IMG/VR virus record: IMGVR_UViG_3300017788_000189
Location: 1-22,625 of that record
Source: a virus
Reading direction: 5' to 3' (one strand)
Length of the DNA stretch: 22,625 bases
Shown here: piece after piece, positions 20,458-22,625 of the stretch
Numbering within the stretch: position 1 is the first letter of the stretch
Layout: every line of letters starts with the position of its first letter
Made by a program: the position numbers and the translations under genes
Notes under the pieces: generated by a model
What the model was told of the DNA's origin: nothing
What the model saw: only the letters and a program-made list of their open reading frames with translations
The model's database searches: none

Positions 20458-20856
20458 ATGACAAATTGGAATGAACTGTATTTCCGACTGTGCTCGTCTG
20501 ATTTTCAAGACGATCGCTGGTCTGCCAAGAATTTTGGCAAACAGAAAATGCAGGATCTGCGGGCTGCGTTGAAATACCTCGATAAGCACGACATTGCAAA
20601 ATACAACATTCAAAGTGTTGCGGTGGCCAAGCTGGGGTCTATGGCAGCGACGATGATAGGAGGGAAAAAGGCTGCTATTAAGCCTGACTATTTCCTGCCA
20701 TTTGACATGAAGGCAATCAAAAAAGAGGAGAGTGTAACGCAGGAAAGCATGGCGGTGCTGCAAAAACTGATGAAGCAACGACGAATGAATGGAAGGGTTA
20801 TTGCCTTGCTTGCTGATGAGCTAAAGACATTTGGTGGTCGAAACCAAGATCAATGA
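20458..20856 (+). CDS. Tail assembly chaperone, second frame (lambda T-like, expressed by -1 frameshift)
   Basis: The 132-residue frame from ATG 20458 (MTNWNELYFRLCSSDFQDDR) lies in the -1 frame relative to the first chaperone. It is most likely made as the C-terminal part of a frameshift fusion. Entered from the slip site it carries 23 extra residues including ERLESQARQFLAS, a natural linker helix. The rest is helical (QDLRAALKYLDKHDIAKYNI, then EESVTQESMAVLQKLMKQRR) with a basic segment in the middle. Like lambda GpT it should bind the tape measure and tube subunits. Independent initiation at 20458 is possible but not needed, and I see no good Shine-Dalgarno there. The tape measure gene follows after 32 bases. 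Confidence 0.75.
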   Translation: MTNWNELYFRLCSSDFQDDRWSAKNFGKQKMQDLRAALKYLDKHDIAKYNIQSVAVAKLGSMAATMIGGKKAAIKPDYFLPFDMKAIKKEESVTQESMAVLQKLMKQRRMNGRVIALLADELKTFGGRNQDQ

Positions 20857-20888
20857 TTATAGAATGAACGGAATAGTGGCAGTGTGCG

Positions 20889-22625
20889 ATGGCGGCTCAG
20901 AGCGCTGAACTAAAGCTAAGGGTAAGCCTTGACCTGACCACGCTGCGCAGGCAGCTCAATAGCATCAACACTGAACTGGGTGGCAAGGGCATTACGCTGC
21001 CAATCAAGTTTGACAGGGAAAGTATAGTCAAAGAATTTGGGCTGCTCAATAGATACATTGGCAACAAGAAATTCGACGTAAAAGTTAATACCAATCTCAA
21101 GACCGAGTTGGAGAGGGCGGAAAAGCTTGCAGAAAGGCTTGGCGAAATCAAGAAGGCTGCTTCTGGAATAAGCGGCGTGTCCACGCAAGCGGCACGCGGC
21201 GGCGGCATGGCTGGTAATGTCGCCACCGCTGGTTACAAAGATTTGCAAGCTTTGTATAAGTTTGCGAAAGAAGCCAAAATTCCTTTTGAACAATTGGTTC
21301 GCGGAGCTGCAAGTTCGGCGGCGGAACTGCAAAGAGTTTTGGCCCCTGCATTTGCCAACGTAGCAGAAGATATTAAACAAGGTATTGCAACAGGCTTGGC
21401 AGATGCAAATAGCACCCTGGCAAAGCTAGGCCAAGGAATGGGTGAATCGTTGCTTGGCGCAATCAAAGCTTCTCTTGGCATCGCTAGTCCTTCCAAGGAA
21501 ACCAAAAGGCTTGGTGAATTTGCCGCCGATGGTTTTGTTTTGGGATTTATTAAAAATTTAGTGCGCTCTGAAAGAAAAATTGCCAATGCTGTTACTAGGA
21601 CTGCGGTTGGATTTATCTATGAAGGCCTGTCTGCGATTGGAGATCTTGGGCCAGCATTTGCTCCATTGGAGCGCCAGTTAAAGGCCGGGGCCATGCGAGC
21701 AGTTCGCAGAGCCCTTAGAGACGGCTTCAAGGAGGGAGTTCTCCCTGGGGTAAAGGGTGGCATTTTGGGATTGCTTGGTGGTGGCGCCACTGGAGGTTTA
21801 ATTGGCGGGGGACAAGCGTTAGGGGGTGGACTGGCCGCCGGCTTAACACAGCTAGCAGGTGGAGGAAAGCTTGAAATGGCAAGGCAAGTTGGTCGCCTTG
21901 CCATTGGAGATACGGCTGGACTTACTGCTTATGTACAGGACCTTGCCGGGCAGGTAATTGAGCAGGCATTCAGCACAGGCACACTTGGAGCGCTAGTGGG
22001 GACTGCGGCTGTTGCCGGAGTGGCCGGAGCCTCGGGATTTGTCAAGGGCACTGCAGGGTCTCTGACAAAGCAGATCATTGAAATAATTAGCAACAAAATT
22101 ATTTCTGATATTTCCACCGTCGCCACTGGAGATCTTGGCCCTGTCCTAGGAAGATTAGCTCAGACGATTATCAATGCATTGGTGAAGGGTCTGGAAAAAC
22201 GTGTTCAATCAATGAACATTTCTTTTCCATCAATGCTTCCTGCTTTACCCCCGGCATATAGAGGACTTCCTCAGGCTGGCGGAAATGCCATTGGCGCATT
22301 GCCGCCGGCATATCGAGGGCTTCCAGGTCGAACCAGTCCCATGTTGCCTCCGGCTTACAGGGGCCTACCGATAGGGGGATTTGATTTTGCGGCCATGGGC
22401 GCAATGCCCAAAGGCGGAGCGGGCGATGATTCAGGAGGTAAAATCGTTTCCCTTCAAAGTGGATTTATTGTCTCCATGCGTGAGCGTTTTGCTCGCGCTG
22501 CAGAGCGTTATTTATTTGGCATTGAAGCGCAAATTTTAGATCTTTACGATGCGGCAAATGCTGCTGTGCGTGTAAAAATAGATCGAGCCATTGCCCGTCT
22601 TGAAGCTCAAATTAGAGCGAGAGAA
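20889..22625 (+). CDS. Tape measure protein, 3' end outside the window
   Basis: The frame from ATG 20889 stays open for 579 codons to the window end. The N-terminal part is charged and helical (AELKLRVSLDLTTLRRQLNS). It is followed by a heptad-like KTELERAEKLAERLGEIKKA, ASLGIASPSKETKRLGEFAA (the 'GI.SPS' sequence common in tape measures), and a Gly/Ala-rich hydrophobic region (about residues 285-400) that could form membrane helices. Residues about 450-495 hold three copies of a PPAYRGLP motif. The protein sets tail length, fills the tube lumen and is ejected with DNA. It lies right after the chaperone pair, as expected. Confidence 0.88.
   Translation, partial: MAAQSAELKLRVSLDLTTLRRQLNSINTELGGKGITLPIKFDRESIVKEFGLLNRYIGNKKFDVKVNTNLKTELERAEKLAERLGEIKKAASGISGVSTQAARGGGMAGNVATAGYKDLQALYKFAKEAKIPFEQLVRGAASSAAELQRVLAPAFANVAEDIKQGIATGLADANSTLAKLGQGMGESLLGAIKASLGIASPSKETKRLGEFAADGFVLGFIKNLVRSERKIANAVTRTAVGFIYEGLSAIGDLGPAFAPLERQLKAGAMRAVRRALRDGFKEGVLPGVKGGILGLLGGGATGGLIGGGQALGGGLAAGLTQLAGGGKLEMARQVGRLAIGDTAGLTAYVQDLAGQVIEQAFSTGTLGALVGTAAVAGVAGASGFVKGTAGSLTKQIIEIISNKIISDISTVATGDLGPVLGRLAQTIINALVKGLEKRVQSMNISFPSMLPALPPAYRGLPQAGGNAIGALPPAYRGLPGRTSPMLPPAYRGLPIGGFDFAAMGAMPKGGAGDDSGGKIVSLQSGFIVSMRERFARAAERYLFGIEAQILDLYDAANAAVRVKIDRAIARLEAQIRARE
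22245..22370 (+). repeat. Three LPPAYRGLP repeats in the tape measure protein
   Basis: The nonapeptide LPPAYRGLP is encoded at 22245-22271, 22299-22325 and 22344-22370, at offsets of 54 and 45 bases. The protein copies are identical but the codons differ (TTA CCC CCG, TTG CCG CCG, TTG CCT CCG), so this is not a recent DNA duplication. It points to selection on the peptide. Confidence 0.85.

Noticed and set aside
1-22625. A CRISPR array or phage integrase/attachment module.
   Set aside because: I found no regularly spaced repeats and no recombinase signature; only the HTH regulator could hint at lysogeny.

Overview
The window reads as part of the genome of a long-tailed (siphovirus-type) double-stranded DNA phage, probably one infecting picocyanobacteria such as Synechococcus or Cyanobium. 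The phage call rests on a near-complete head and tail gene series: terminase, portal, head protein, protease/scaffold, decoration protein, major capsid, connectors, tail tube, tail chaperones and tape measure. The cyanobacterial host is inferred from a compact class I ribonucleotide reductase pair of the kind known from cyanosipho- and cyanopodoviruses, a DUF4278-like small protein, and several start codons that sit in pyrimidine tracts without a clear Shine-Dalgarno. No rRNA, CRISPR array, integrase or insertion sequence is seen.

Layout. (1) 1-4433, plus strand: a metabolic and accessory module with small unknown proteins, nrdA, nrdB, a metallophosphoesterase and two small proteins, punctuated by intrinsic-terminator hairpins. 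Two hairpin-rich stretches (3202-3452 and 4434-4829) look more like structured RNA than protein-coding DNA. (2) 4964-7297, minus strand: a PD-(D/E)XK nuclease-like protein, the large terminase and two small proteins, divergent from the virion genes. (3) 7361-10115, plus: a portal with a fused C-terminal module, then a MuF-like head protein. (4) 10153-12980: an insertion of unusual cargo between head genes, namely a two-domain glycosyltransferase (GT4-like plus GT25-like) translationally coupled to a radical SAM protein. (5) 13006-13960: three small proteins, including a DUF6496-like one, with an antisense Cro/CI-type regulator at 13936-14235. (6) 14297-22625: protease-scaffold, decoration protein, major capsid, connectors, tail tube, tail completion, tail chaperones and tape measure, which runs off the window end.

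How the parts work together. The reductase supplies deoxynucleotides for replication. The terminase and portal package DNA into a shell built from the capsid and decoration proteins on a scaffold that carries its own DUF2213 protease. The scaffold can probably also be made alone from an internal start. Connectors join head to tail, and tail length is set by the tape measure with the help of two chaperones. The second chaperone is joined to the first by what looks like a classic -1 frameshift site. The tail tube gene is bracketed by two terminators, the second of which also buries the ribosome binding site of the next gene. The glycosyltransferase/radical SAM pair is the most unusual cargo and may modify a virion or host-surface component, but its substrate is not visible from sequence.
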